Below are positions 26,945 through 33,180 of a stretch of 64,000 bases of DNA, piece after piece. The notes beneath the pieces were generated by a model that searched no databases, had not been told where the DNA came from, and worked only from the letters and a program-made list of their open reading frames with translations. The translations under genes and the position numbers were made by a program. This DNA is from Sedimentitalea sp041224545 (lineage in GTDB: Bacteria; Pseudomonadota; Alphaproteobacteria; Rhodobacterales; Rhodobacteraceae), in NCBI RefSeq assembly GCF_041224545.1, contig NZ_JBGFGP010000104.1, positions 40,668-104,667 of the forward strand. The letters run 5' to 3'. Position 1 is the first letter of the stretch. Each line of letters opens with the position of its first letter.

Positions 26945-26962
26945 GCAGGAAAGGAACAGGAC

Positions 26963-27700
26963 ATGTTTGATCTGACAGGAAAATCCGCGCTGGTTACCGG
27001 CGCGTCCGGCGGTATCGGGGGCAGCATTGCGCGCACTCTGCACGGCGCGGGGGCGACGGTGGCTCTGTCGGGAACGCGGGTCGAGCCGCTTGAGGCGCTG
27101 GCTTCCGAACTTGGCGAACGCGCCCATGTGCTGCCTTGCAATCTGAGCGATCCTGACGCTGTCGATGCGCTGCCCAAACAGGCCGCAGAGGCGATGGGTG
27201 CGGTGGACATCCTGGTCAACAATGCCGGGATCACCCGGGACAACCTGTTCATGCGCATGTCTGCGGATGAGTGGCAAAGCGTGATCGACGTGAACCTGAC
27301 GGCCACCTTCCGGCTGTGCAAGGGGGTGATGCGGGGAATGATGAAATCCCGCTGGGGCCGGATCGTGAATATCAGCTCGGTGGTTGGTGCCACCGGCAAT
27401 CCGGGACAGGCGAACTATGCCGCGTCAAAGGCCGGTATGGTCGGAATGTCGAAAAGCCTGGCCTACGAGGTGGCGAGCCGGGGCATCACCGTCAATGCGG
27501 TCGCGCCGGGTTTCATCACCACGGCAATGACCGACAAACTGACCGACGATCAGAAATCCGGCATCCTGGGGCAGGTGCCCGCCGGGCGTATGGGCGAGGC
27601 CGAAGAGATCGCGGCCGCGGTGCTTTATCTCGCAAGCCCCGAAGCCGGCTATGTGACCGGCGCGACGCTGCATGTGAATGGCGGAATGGCGATGCTGTGA
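26963..27700 (+). CDS. fabG: 3-oxoacyl-ACP reductase
   Basis: NADPH-dependent SDR of 245 residues that reduces beta-ketoacyl-ACP. The cofactor motif is TGASGGIG near residue 13, followed by NNAGITRDNLFMRM (typical of FabG) and the serine in NISSVVGATGNPGQ. The catalytic Y152 and K156 lie in YAASK, and the C-terminus is GATLHVNGGMAML. It is in an operon with fabD. The stop is 7 bases from the end of a convergent small membrane ORF. Confidence 0.95.
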   Translation: MFDLTGKSALVTGASGGIGGSIARTLHGAGATVALSGTRVEPLEALASELGERAHVLPCNLSDPDAVDALPKQAAEAMGAVDILVNNAGITRDNLFMRMSADEWQSVIDVNLTATFRLCKGVMRGMMKSRWGRIVNISSVVGATGNPGQANYAASKAGMVGMSKSLAYEVASRGITVNAVAPGFITTAMTDKLTDDQKSGILGQVPAGRMGEAEEIAAAVLYLASPEAGYVTGATLHVNGGMAML

Positions 27701-27707
27701 TCCGCGG

Positions 27708-27830
27708 TCAGCGGTCGTCCCGATTATCGGAATGCGAAGAGCCGGGGTGGAGCAGGCGGAACACAAGATAGCTGAGGATCAGCAGGGCGAGAATGAGGAG
27801 CAGGCTTTGCGCTTCGTAGAGTTGAATCAT
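27708..27830 (-). CDS. Small membrane protein (40 aa)
   Basis: A 40-codon ORF encoding MIQLYEAQSLLL, a continuous hydrophobic helix (about residues 8-27), then a short polar tail with His, Ser, Asp and Arg. A strong ribosome binding site AAGGAG lies 9 bases before the ATG. It is antisense-oriented in the gap between fabG and acpP. I do not recognise a family. It resembles single-pass small membrane proteins that modulate larger complexes, but that is only an analogy. Confidence 0.55.
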   Translation of the reverse strand: MIQLYEAQSLLLILALLILSYLVFRLLHPGSSHSDNRDDR

Positions 27831-27862
27831 GGAACGTGCTCCTTGCGGTGTTTGACCGGCAG

Positions 27863-27890
27863 TCAGGGGTCTCATGTCAGGGGTCTCATG
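27863..27890. repeat. 14-base exact tandem duplication
   Basis: TCAGGGGTCTCATG occurs twice in direct tandem, and the two bases TC follow the second copy as well. It lies 33 bases upstream of the small membrane ORF start. It may be slippage or a duplicated regulator site. Confidence 0.8.
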
Positions 27891-28011
27891 TCGTCCCGTC
27901 GGGGCCTTGGACCCTTGTTTCGCGTATGAGGACAGTCTATCTCCGAAAAAGGACAATTTTTCGGCGGGTTCCAGACCTAAAGATGAAGTGATTGGGCCTT
28001 TTCGAAAGCGT

Positions 28012-28039
28012 TTGCCTCTATGCAACTCTGTGCTATAGG
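28012..28039 (+). promoter_or_regulatory. Putative sigma70-type promoter of acpP
   Basis: A -35 TTGCCT and a -10 TATAGG are separated by 16 bases. The predicted transcript begins near 28046, giving an acpP leader of about 140 bases. Confidence 0.5.
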
Positions 28040-28187
28040 CGGCGCAACCTTGGCAGGCGGCAACAGAACGTCCGGCTGTCAAACCCGGAACGCCGGGAAC
28101 GAGCCGCCCGACCGGGCGAAACCAACCGACCCCGAGCGGGCGAGGGCAGACTTGGGCCGAGAGCCCGCAATGGAATGAGGAAGTATC

Positions 28188-28421
28188 ATGAGCGACGTCG
28201 CAGACCGCGTTAAGAAGATCGTTGTAGAACATCTGGGTGTTGAAGAGGACAAAGTGACCGAGAACGCTTCGTTCATTGACGACCTGGGCGCAGACAGCCT
28301 CGACACCGTCGAGTTGGTCATGGCCTTTGAGGAAGAGTTCGGCATCGAGATCCCCGACGATGCGGCCGAAACCATCCAGACCTTTGGCGACGCGGTCAAG
28401 TTCATCTCTTCGGCGTCCTGA
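28188..28421 (+). CDS. acpP: Acyl carrier protein
   Basis: Small acidic carrier of 77 residues. The 4'-phosphopantetheine attachment serine is S37 in the invariant motif GADSLDTVELVM, and the four-helix pattern is intact. The ribosome binding site GAGGAAG precedes the ATG. It has its own promoter-like region and a strong terminator and so is probably expressed as a short abundant transcript. It carries acyl chains for FabD, FabG and FabF encoded around it. Confidence 0.97.
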   Translation: MSDVADRVKKIVVEHLGVEEDKVTENASFIDDLGADSLDTVELVMAFEEEFGIEIPDDAAETIQTFGDAVKFISSAS

Positions 28422-28445
28422 ACCGTTCGAACCGGATTTCGAAAG

Positions 28446-28477
28446 CGGCGTTTTCCATGGGGAAGCGCCGTTTTTTT
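28446..28477 (+). terminator. Rho-independent terminator after acpP
   Basis: An 11-pair hairpin (CGGCGTTTTCC paired with GGGAAGCGCCG, two G-T pairs, loop ATG) is followed by seven T residues. It begins 25 bases after the acpP stop. Confidence 0.9.
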
Positions 28478-28561
28478 CGTGTCATGTGTCGACTGCCTAT
28501 TGCGTCCGAAAGAAATCTGTAGACACCTTTGAGTTGAGGCAAGCAGACAAGAAACGGCGCA

Positions 28562-29101
28562 ATGATCCGTTCGGTTCCCAATATAAACACGGCGCGGCTG
28601 ACCCTGCGCGCGATGAAACCCGAAGACTTCAACCGTTTCGCCCAGATTTGGGCGACGATCGATACGGTGAGCAATATCGGCAGCCGTCCGCTGAGCCGGG
28701 GTGCGGCATGGGAGTCGTTCCTGCGCAATGCGGGACACTGGGAAATGACCGGCTTTGGGCAATGGGCGGTGATCGAGCAGAAAGCACGGATCATGGTGGG
28801 CCAGACAGGGTTTTTCTTTAGCGCCTGTGCCTTTGGCGAGGATTATGACCCCTTTCCCGAAGCCGCCTGGATGCTGACGCCCGAGACGCGGGAGGGCGAC
28901 CTGGTTCGCGAAGCGGCCGAGGCGGCGCATGACTGGTTCGATCGGGTCATTCCTGGCCCCCTGGTGGCGCGGGTCGGGGTGGAAAACACGGCGGCGCTGA
29001 GGTTGGCGGCGCGACTGGGCTATGAAGAGATGCGCGAAACCGAATGTGGCGGCGAATCGATTGTCCTGCTGCGCAGAAACGGTCCGCCGTCGGCAGCATG
29101 A
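28562..29101 (+). CDS. GNAT family N-acetyltransferase, RimJ/RimL-like
   Basis: A 179-residue acetyltransferase that starts NINTARLTLRAMKPEDFNRFAQIW, the usual beginning of RimJ/RimL-type enzymes. The acetyl-CoA region near residues 130-155 has VENTAALRLAARLGYEEM, with the adenine-side Asn-Ala pattern of the fold. It lies 140 bases after acpP, beyond the terminator. The substrate amine is unknown; such enzymes acetylate ribosomal proteins or small molecules. Confidence 0.82.
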   Translation: MIRSVPNINTARLTLRAMKPEDFNRFAQIWATIDTVSNIGSRPLSRGAAWESFLRNAGHWEMTGFGQWAVIEQKARIMVGQTGFFFSACAFGEDYDPFPEAAWMLTPETREGDLVREAAEAAHDWFDRVIPGPLVARVGVENTAALRLAARLGYEEMRETECGGESIVLLRRNGPPSAA

Positions 29102-29201
29102 CGCCGCAAACAGAGCAGGTAGCGCCGAAATAGCGCGATGCTGACCTTCCGGTTGTGTTAGCCTGTGGCTGAAACAGGTGGCCAATATCGGGGGCAAGGT
29201 C

Positions 29202-29945
29202 ATGTTGATATATCCGACGATGGAATTGCAGGGCGGGCGCTGCGTGACGCTGGCCAAGGGCAGGCTCAATGAACCGATGGTCTGGCATGTGGACCCGGTC
29301 GAAACCGCGCATGACTTTGCCAAAGCCGGGGCAAGCTGGATGCACCTGACCGATTTTGATGCGATCGAGGGGCGCGGCGACAATGCCGAACTGGTCGAGG
29401 AGATCATCCGCACGGTCGGCATTCCCGTGCAATTGGGTGGCGGAATGCACAGCCGTGAGCGGGTCGAACACTGGATCGACAAGGGGGCGGGGCGGATCGT
29501 GGTCGGCTCGCTGGCGGCACGCGATCCGCAGCTTGTCGGCGAGCTGGCCCGGTTCCATCCCGACCAGATCGTGCTGGCGGTTGATGTCTGGCGCGGACAG
29601 GTGATGACCGATGGCTGGCGCACCGCCAGTGCCTGGGCGCCGGAGAGCTTTATCGAGGCGTTCGGCGATGCGCCGTTCGCCGGGATCGTCATCACCGATA
29701 TCGAAAACGAACTGGACGAGGTCGAGGCGCAACTGGGCCTGATTTCGAGTCTGGCCAGCCATGCCCGCGCCCCGGTGATTGCAAGCGGTGTCGTTCGTTC
29801 GGTCGATGACATCGCACGTCTGACCTATGTGCAGAATATCGCCGGTGCGCTGGTCGGGCGCGCGTTGTTCCGCAAGAGCGTCGACTTGTCGGAGGCGCTG
29901 AAGATCGCGCAGCCCGGACCCGAGCCTGTGGCCGCGTTCCGGTAG
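29202..29945 (+). CDS. Divergent HisA/HisF-like TIM-barrel protein
   Basis: A 247-residue (beta-alpha)8 barrel related to HisA (ProFAR isomerase). It keeps the general order IYPTMELQGGRCV, VQLGGGM, VDVWRG, ITDI, VIASGV and VGRALF. Several key points differ from HisA: the first catalytic aspartate (in xPAxDL) is Glu in YPTMEL, the phosphate-binding SGG is SGV, and the DGT loop after TDI is replaced by ENELDEVE. It lies alone between acpP and fabF with no other his genes. It is probably a paralogue with another or altered activity rather than the histidine enzyme. Confidence 0.7.
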   Translation: MLIYPTMELQGGRCVTLAKGRLNEPMVWHVDPVETAHDFAKAGASWMHLTDFDAIEGRGDNAELVEEIIRTVGIPVQLGGGMHSRERVEHWIDKGAGRIVVGSLAARDPQLVGELARFHPDQIVLAVDVWRGQVMTDGWRTASAWAPESFIEAFGDAPFAGIVITDIENELDEVEAQLGLISSLASHARAPVIASGVVRSVDDIARLTYVQNIAGALVGRALFRKSVDLSEALKIAQPGPEPVAAFR

Positions 29946-29988
29946 GGTATTGAACACGCGGGGAGCGCGAAAAGGTGCCACCTTGTGA

Positions 29989-30039
29989 TGCGCTGCGCTC
30001 TTGCCCCCGTACCCCGGTGCAGGGTAAGAGCGATGCGCA
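29989..30039 (+). promoter_or_regulatory. Strong hairpin in the fabF leader
   Basis: The 11-pair stem CGCTCTTGCCC/GGGTAAGAGCG (29996-30006 with 30022-30032) is extended outward by TGCGC/GCGCA (29989-29993 with 30035-30039) after a small internal loop. There is no T-run. It ends 25 bases before the fabF ATG, so it could influence fabF translation or RNA stability. Confidence 0.5.
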
Positions 30040-30064
30040 ATGGCAAAAGGGGCAAGAGACAGTC

Positions 30065-31330
30065 ATGCGCAGAGTAGTGGTAACCGGATTGGGGCTGGTG
30101 ACACCGCTGGCAAGCGGGGTCGAGGAAAGCTGGTCCAGGCTGTTGGCCGGGCAATCGGGCGCTGGCCCGATCAAGCAGTTCGATGCCGTCGCAAGCGGAG
30201 TTTCGACCACTTATGCGTGTGAAGTGCCAAAAGGCGATGGTACTGACGGCACCTTCAACGCCGATGATTGGCTGGCCCCAAAGGAGCAGCGCAAGATCGA
30301 CGATTTCATCCTCTATGGAATCGCGGCGGCGGATATGGCGTGCCACGATGCGGGATGGACCCCCGAGGACGAGGCCGACCGACTGCGTACCGGCGTCATG
30401 ATCGGATCCGGCATCGGCGGGTTGAGTTCGATTGCGGACACCGCCGTCATGATCAAGGAAAAGGGGCCGCGCCGGGTTTCGCCATTTTTCATTCCCGGGG
30501 CGCTGATCAACCTGATCTCCGGGCAGGTCAGCATCCGGTTCGGCTTCAAGGGCCCGAACCATTCGGTGGTGACCGCCTGTTCGACGGGCGCGCATGCCAT
30601 CGGCGATGCCAGCCGCCTGATCCAGCATGGCGATGCGGACGTGATGATTGCCGGCGGCGCCGAGGCCGCGATTTGCGAGATCGGCATTGCCGGATTCAAT
30701 GCCTGCAAGGCGTTGAGCACCAGGTATGCCGATAATCCCCAGGCGGCGAGCCGCCCCTATGACACCGATCGCGACGGGTTTGTGATGGGCGAAGGTGCCG
30801 GTGTGGTGGTTCTGGAAGAATACGAACACGCCAAGGCCCGTGGCGCCAAAATCTATGCCGAGGTTCTGGGCTACGGTCTGTCGGGCGACGCCTATCACAT
30901 CACCGCGCCGTCCGAGACGGGTGACGGTGCGGAACGGTCGATGCGCGCGGCACTTGAGGGGGCCGGGCTGACCCCTGCGGATGTGGATTACATCAATGCG
31001 CATGGCACCAGCACCATGGCCGATACCATCGAGTTGAACGCGGTCGAGCGGATGATGGGCGACGCTGCGTCGAAAGTGACGATGTCGTCGACGAAGTCGA
31101 TGACCGGGCACCTGCTGGGGGCTGCCGGGGCCATCGAGGCGATCTTTTCGATTCTCGCGATCCGCGATCAGGTGGCCCCGCCGACGATCAACCTGGACAA
31201 TCCGGCGGTTGAAACCGCTGTTGACCTTGCCCCGAACGCCAAACGGGAACGCAAGATCGATGTGGCACTGTCAAATTCCTTTGGATTCGGTGGCACCAAT
31301 GCGAGCGTCGTCTTCGGGAAAGCCGGCTGA
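30065..31330 (+). CDS. fabF: 3-oxoacyl-ACP synthase II
   Basis: Condensing enzyme of 421 residues that elongates acyl-ACP with malonyl-ACP. The active-site cysteine is C172 in VTACSTGAHA, the first histidine is in NAHGTSTMADTIE, the second in GHLLGAAGAIEAI, and the C-terminal FGFGGTNAS loop is typical of KAS II. The ATG at 30065 is preceded by a structured leader. Its stop overlaps the mltG start by one base, a common fabF-mltG arrangement. Confidence 0.95.
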   Translation: MRRVVVTGLGLVTPLASGVEESWSRLLAGQSGAGPIKQFDAVASGVSTTYACEVPKGDGTDGTFNADDWLAPKEQRKIDDFILYGIAAADMACHDAGWTPEDEADRLRTGVMIGSGIGGLSSIADTAVMIKEKGPRRVSPFFIPGALINLISGQVSIRFGFKGPNHSVVTACSTGAHAIGDASRLIQHGDADVMIAGGAEAAICEIGIAGFNACKALSTRYADNPQAASRPYDTDRDGFVMGEGAGVVVLEEYEHAKARGAKIYAEVLGYGLSGDAYHITAPSETGDGAERSMRAALEGAGLTPADVDYINAHGTSTMADTIELNAVERMMGDAASKVTMSSTKSMTGHLLGAAGAIEAIFSILAIRDQVAPPTINLDNPAVETAVDLAPNAKRERKIDVALSNSFGFGGTNASVVFGKAG

Positions 31331-32484
31331 TGTGGCGCAGTCTCGCATCCAACATGCTGACATTCCTGGTCGTCGGGTTGTTCCTTGCGGTTGGAGTGGT
31401 GTTGTGGGGAAAGTCCCAATACACGGTTGAAGGGCCGTTGACGGATGCCATCTGTCTGCGGGTCGAGCGCGGCTCGAACATGGGCAAGGTCAGCCGTGAT
31501 CTGGAAGACATGGGTGCGATCAGCAATGCGACGATCCTCCGGCTGGGCGCCGATTACAGTGAAAAGGCGAGCCAGCTGAAAGCCGGGAGTTTCCTGGTAA
31601 AGCCGGGGGCGTCGATGGAGCAGATCGTCGATCAGGTGACGCGGGGTGGTGCGAGCACTTGCGGCACGGAGATCGTGTATCGCGTCGGCGTTACGCGCAC
31701 CGAAGCGCGCGTGCGCGAGCTTGACCCCGCGACGGATCAGTTCGTCGAGATTGCGACGTTTGATCCGCTCACCGAGGAGGCACCCGAAGGCTATGTTGCG
31801 AAGCGGGCGGACGCAGATACCAGGTATCGCATCGCGCTCGCCGAAGGGGTGACCAGCTGGCAGGTTGTAGAGGCGCTGAACGCGATCGATGTGCTGAGCG
31901 GAGAAATCACCGAGCGTCCTGCGGAGGGAATGCTTGCCCCGGATAGCTATGAAGTGGTTTCCGGGACAGACAGGTCCGCGTTGCTTGAGCAGATGCAACA
32001 GGTGCAGGAATTGCGTATTGCCGCGGCTTGGGAGAGCCGGCAAGAGGGACTGCCACTGGCCAGCCCCGAGGAAATGCTGGTTCTGGCGTCGATCATCGAG
32101 AAAGAAACCGGCATTGCCGAGGAACGCGGGCAAGTGGCGAGCGTTTTCGTGAACCGTCTGAACCGGGGCATGCGGCTTCAGACCGACCCGACGGTGATTT
32201 ACGGGCTGACAAAGGGTCAAGGTGTGCTGGGGCGCGGGTTGAGGCAGAGCGAGCTTCGCAGCAATACGCCTTGGAACACCTATGTCATCGATGGGTTGCC
32301 GCCGTCACCGATCGCGAACCCGGGTCTGGCGAGCCTTGAGGCTGCCGTAGCGCCGGCGGTGACAGACTATGTCTTCTTCGTTGCGGATGGCTCGGGGGGG
32401 CACGCTTTTGCCGAAACCCTTGAAGAGCATAACCGCAACGTCGCGAAATGGCGCGAGATCGAGGCGCAACAGCAGAACAATTGA
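31330..32484 (+). CDS. mltG: Endolytic murein transglycosylase MltG
   Basis: Inner-membrane murein endolytic transglycosylase of 384 residues. One N-terminal membrane helix at about residues 8-27 is followed by a LysM-like domain and the YceG catalytic domain. The catalytic glutamate is in ASIIEKETG at about residue 257, followed by the NRL and LQTDPTVIYGL motifs. It is translationally coupled to fabF. It cuts nascent glycan strands at the cytoplasmic membrane and so limits their length. The downstream intergenic region is the GTA control region. Confidence 0.93.
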   Translation: MWRSLASNMLTFLVVGLFLAVGVVLWGKSQYTVEGPLTDAICLRVERGSNMGKVSRDLEDMGAISNATILRLGADYSEKASQLKAGSFLVKPGASMEQIVDQVTRGGASTCGTEIVYRVGVTRTEARVRELDPATDQFVEIATFDPLTEEAPEGYVAKRADADTRYRIALAEGVTSWQVVEALNAIDVLSGEITERPAEGMLAPDSYEVVSGTDRSALLEQMQQVQELRIAAAWESRQEGLPLASPEEMLVLASIIEKETGIAEERGQVASVFVNRLNRGMRLQTDPTVIYGLTKGQGVLGRGLRQSELRSNTPWNTYVIDGLPPSPIANPGLASLEAAVAPAVTDYVFFVADGSGGHAFAETLEEHNRNVAKWREIEAQQQNN

Positions 32485-32543
32485 AGCGGATCAGCCAGCG
32501 TTCATCTTTTAATTGATTGGGTGCTGAGCGCATATGCCGGACG

Positions 32544-32640
32544 CCAAGCCGCTTTCAAGCGGCTTGGTCAAAACGTCTTGCAAGACGTTTTGAAACGCGA
32601 ATTTGAATTCGCGTCGTCCAAGGCCGTTTCAACGGCCTTG
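32544..32640. repeat. Array of four contiguous inverted repeats
   Basis: Four palindromes lie back to back: 32544-32567 (11-base arms CCAAGCCGCTT and AAGCGGCTTGG, spacer TC), 32568-32593 (13-base arms TCAAAACGTCTTG and CAAGACGTTTTGA, no spacer), 32595-32614 (9-base arms ACGCGAATT and AATTCGCGT, spacer TG) and 32619-32640 (10-base arms CAAGGCCGTT and AACGGCCTTG, spacer TC). All arms are perfect and their sequences differ. No T-run follows, so they are not simple terminators. They could form RNA hairpins or DNA cruciforms. Confidence 0.85.
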
Positions 32641-32715
32641 CGCTCCGAGCATGATCGAAACCTGAAATTAATATTTAATAACAATTTGTTAAGGCTCGTG
32701 TTCGATGGCGCAACC

Positions 32716-32744
32716 TTGACACAGCGTACGATCTCCCGTATAGG
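32716..32744 (+). promoter_or_regulatory. Putative sigma70-type promoter of the GTA operon
   Basis: A perfect -35 TTGACA (32716-32721), a 17-base spacer and a -10 TATAGG (32739-32744). The predicted transcription start is near 32751, about 100 bases upstream of gp1. It is the best promoter-like sequence in front of the GTA genes. Confidence 0.6.
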
Positions 32745-32751
32745 TTGTGTC

Positions 32752-32835
32752 ATGCTAGAAGACGTGTGTAGCGACCTCGGGGAAACCTGCAGGTCGTTTT
32801 TTCATGTCTCTCGTGCGGAGATTTTTCACGCATGA
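32752..32835 (+). CDS. Possible 27-codon leader peptide ORF (leaderless)
   Basis: An ATG at 32752 lies about one base after the predicted transcription start and opens a 27-residue frame, beginning MLEDVCSDLGET and ending FFHVSRAEIFHA, that stops 15 bases before gp1. It has no Shine-Dalgarno, so it could only be read as a leaderless mRNA, which Alphaproteobacteria can translate. The terminator-like hairpin at 32772 lies within it, the classic layout of a translation-dependent attenuator. It may be chance. Confidence 0.3.
   Translation: MLEDVCSDLGETCRSFFHVSRAEIFHA
32772..32802 (+). terminator. Terminator-like hairpin in the GTA leader
   Basis: The outer stem CGACCT/AGGTCG (32772-32777 with 32791-32796), with possible inner GG/CC pairs, is followed directly by six T residues (32797-32802). 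It lies between the predicted promoter and gp1, so it could abort transcription after about 50 bases unless read-through occurs. Confidence 0.55.
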
Positions 32836-32850
32836 GGCAAAAGAGCAAAC

Positions 32851-33180
32851 ATGACTTTGATTACCCCGGAGGAACGTATTTCTCGTTCGGCTGATATTCT
32901 GCGGTCGCTTGAGGAATCGATACTGAGTTTGCGCAAGCGAGCGGAAGACTTGCGACTGCAACTTGAGGCCGGGGAGGATGCAAACCTTGTGGCTGGCAGC
33001 AAAGACCTGCTGGAGGCGGAAAAGCTGATCAGCAGTTGCCGAAGAGTGGAGATGAGCCTTGACGAACACTATCGAAAAAAAGCGGGAATCGCGCAGGGAG
33101 GTTATGCTCTCGACCTTGATGCCGCCCGATCTGAGATCGGGAGCCGTCTGGCTCGCATCAGAAACAGCCGAGCTTCGTGA
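32851..33180 (+). CDS. GTA small terminase, gp1-like
   Basis: A 109-residue helical protein, the first gene of the RcGTA-type cluster. Long amphipathic helices run through residues about 8-75 (EERISRSADILRSLEESILS, then LRLQLEAGEDANL), as expected of the small terminase subunit that RcGTA gp1 has been shown to be. In a GTA it lacks sequence-specific pac recognition and lets the large subunit package random host DNA. Its 3' end overlaps the gp2 start by 77 bases in another frame. Confidence 0.75.
   Translation: MTLITPEERISRSADILRSLEESILSLRKRAEDLRLQLEAGEDANLVAGSKDLLEAEKLISSCRRVEMSLDEHYRKKAGIAQGGYALDLDAARSEIGSRLARIRNSRAS

Larger units (their letters stand above)
27831..28187. other. Intergenic region upstream of acpP
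   Basis: About 357 bases. It holds the promoter side of the small minus-strand ORF, an exact 14-base tandem duplication at 27863-27890, a likely sigma70-type acpP promoter at 28012-28039 and a GC-rich acpP leader of about 140 bases. The leader contains two small hairpins, CCCGG-AACG-CCGGG (28083-28096) and CGCCC-GACC-GGGCG (28104-28117). No other gene is seen. Confidence 0.5.
32485..32850. other. Upstream control region of the gene transfer agent cluster
   Basis: About 366 bases between mltG and gp1. In order it holds an AT-poor entry, four contiguous inverted repeats (32544-32640), an AT-rich stretch with three TTAA tetramers (32668, 32675, 32689), a sigma70-type promoter (32716-32744), and a terminator-like hairpin (32772-32802) inside a 27-codon ORF (32752-32835). 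A 104-codon open frame spans 32521-32835, but its first 40 codons are the palindromes, so I do not call it a gene. Confidence 0.6.

Noticed and set aside
25109..27277. Open frame of 722 codons on the minus strand across fabD, fabG and the b561-YceI gene
   Set aside because: It is antisense to clear genes (fabD has its catalytic motifs in the other frame) and its composition is Arg/His/Pro-rich as expected of a high-GC shadow frame.
32668..32692. CtrA box candidates upstream of GTA
   Set aside because: Three TTAA tetramers are present, but the spacings are 3 and 10 bases, not the 7 needed for the full CtrA site.
32521..32835. 104-codon frame covering the palindrome array
   Set aside because: The start is GTG without a ribosome site and the first half is made of inverted repeats. 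Only the last 27 codons, from 32752, are considered as a possible leader peptide.
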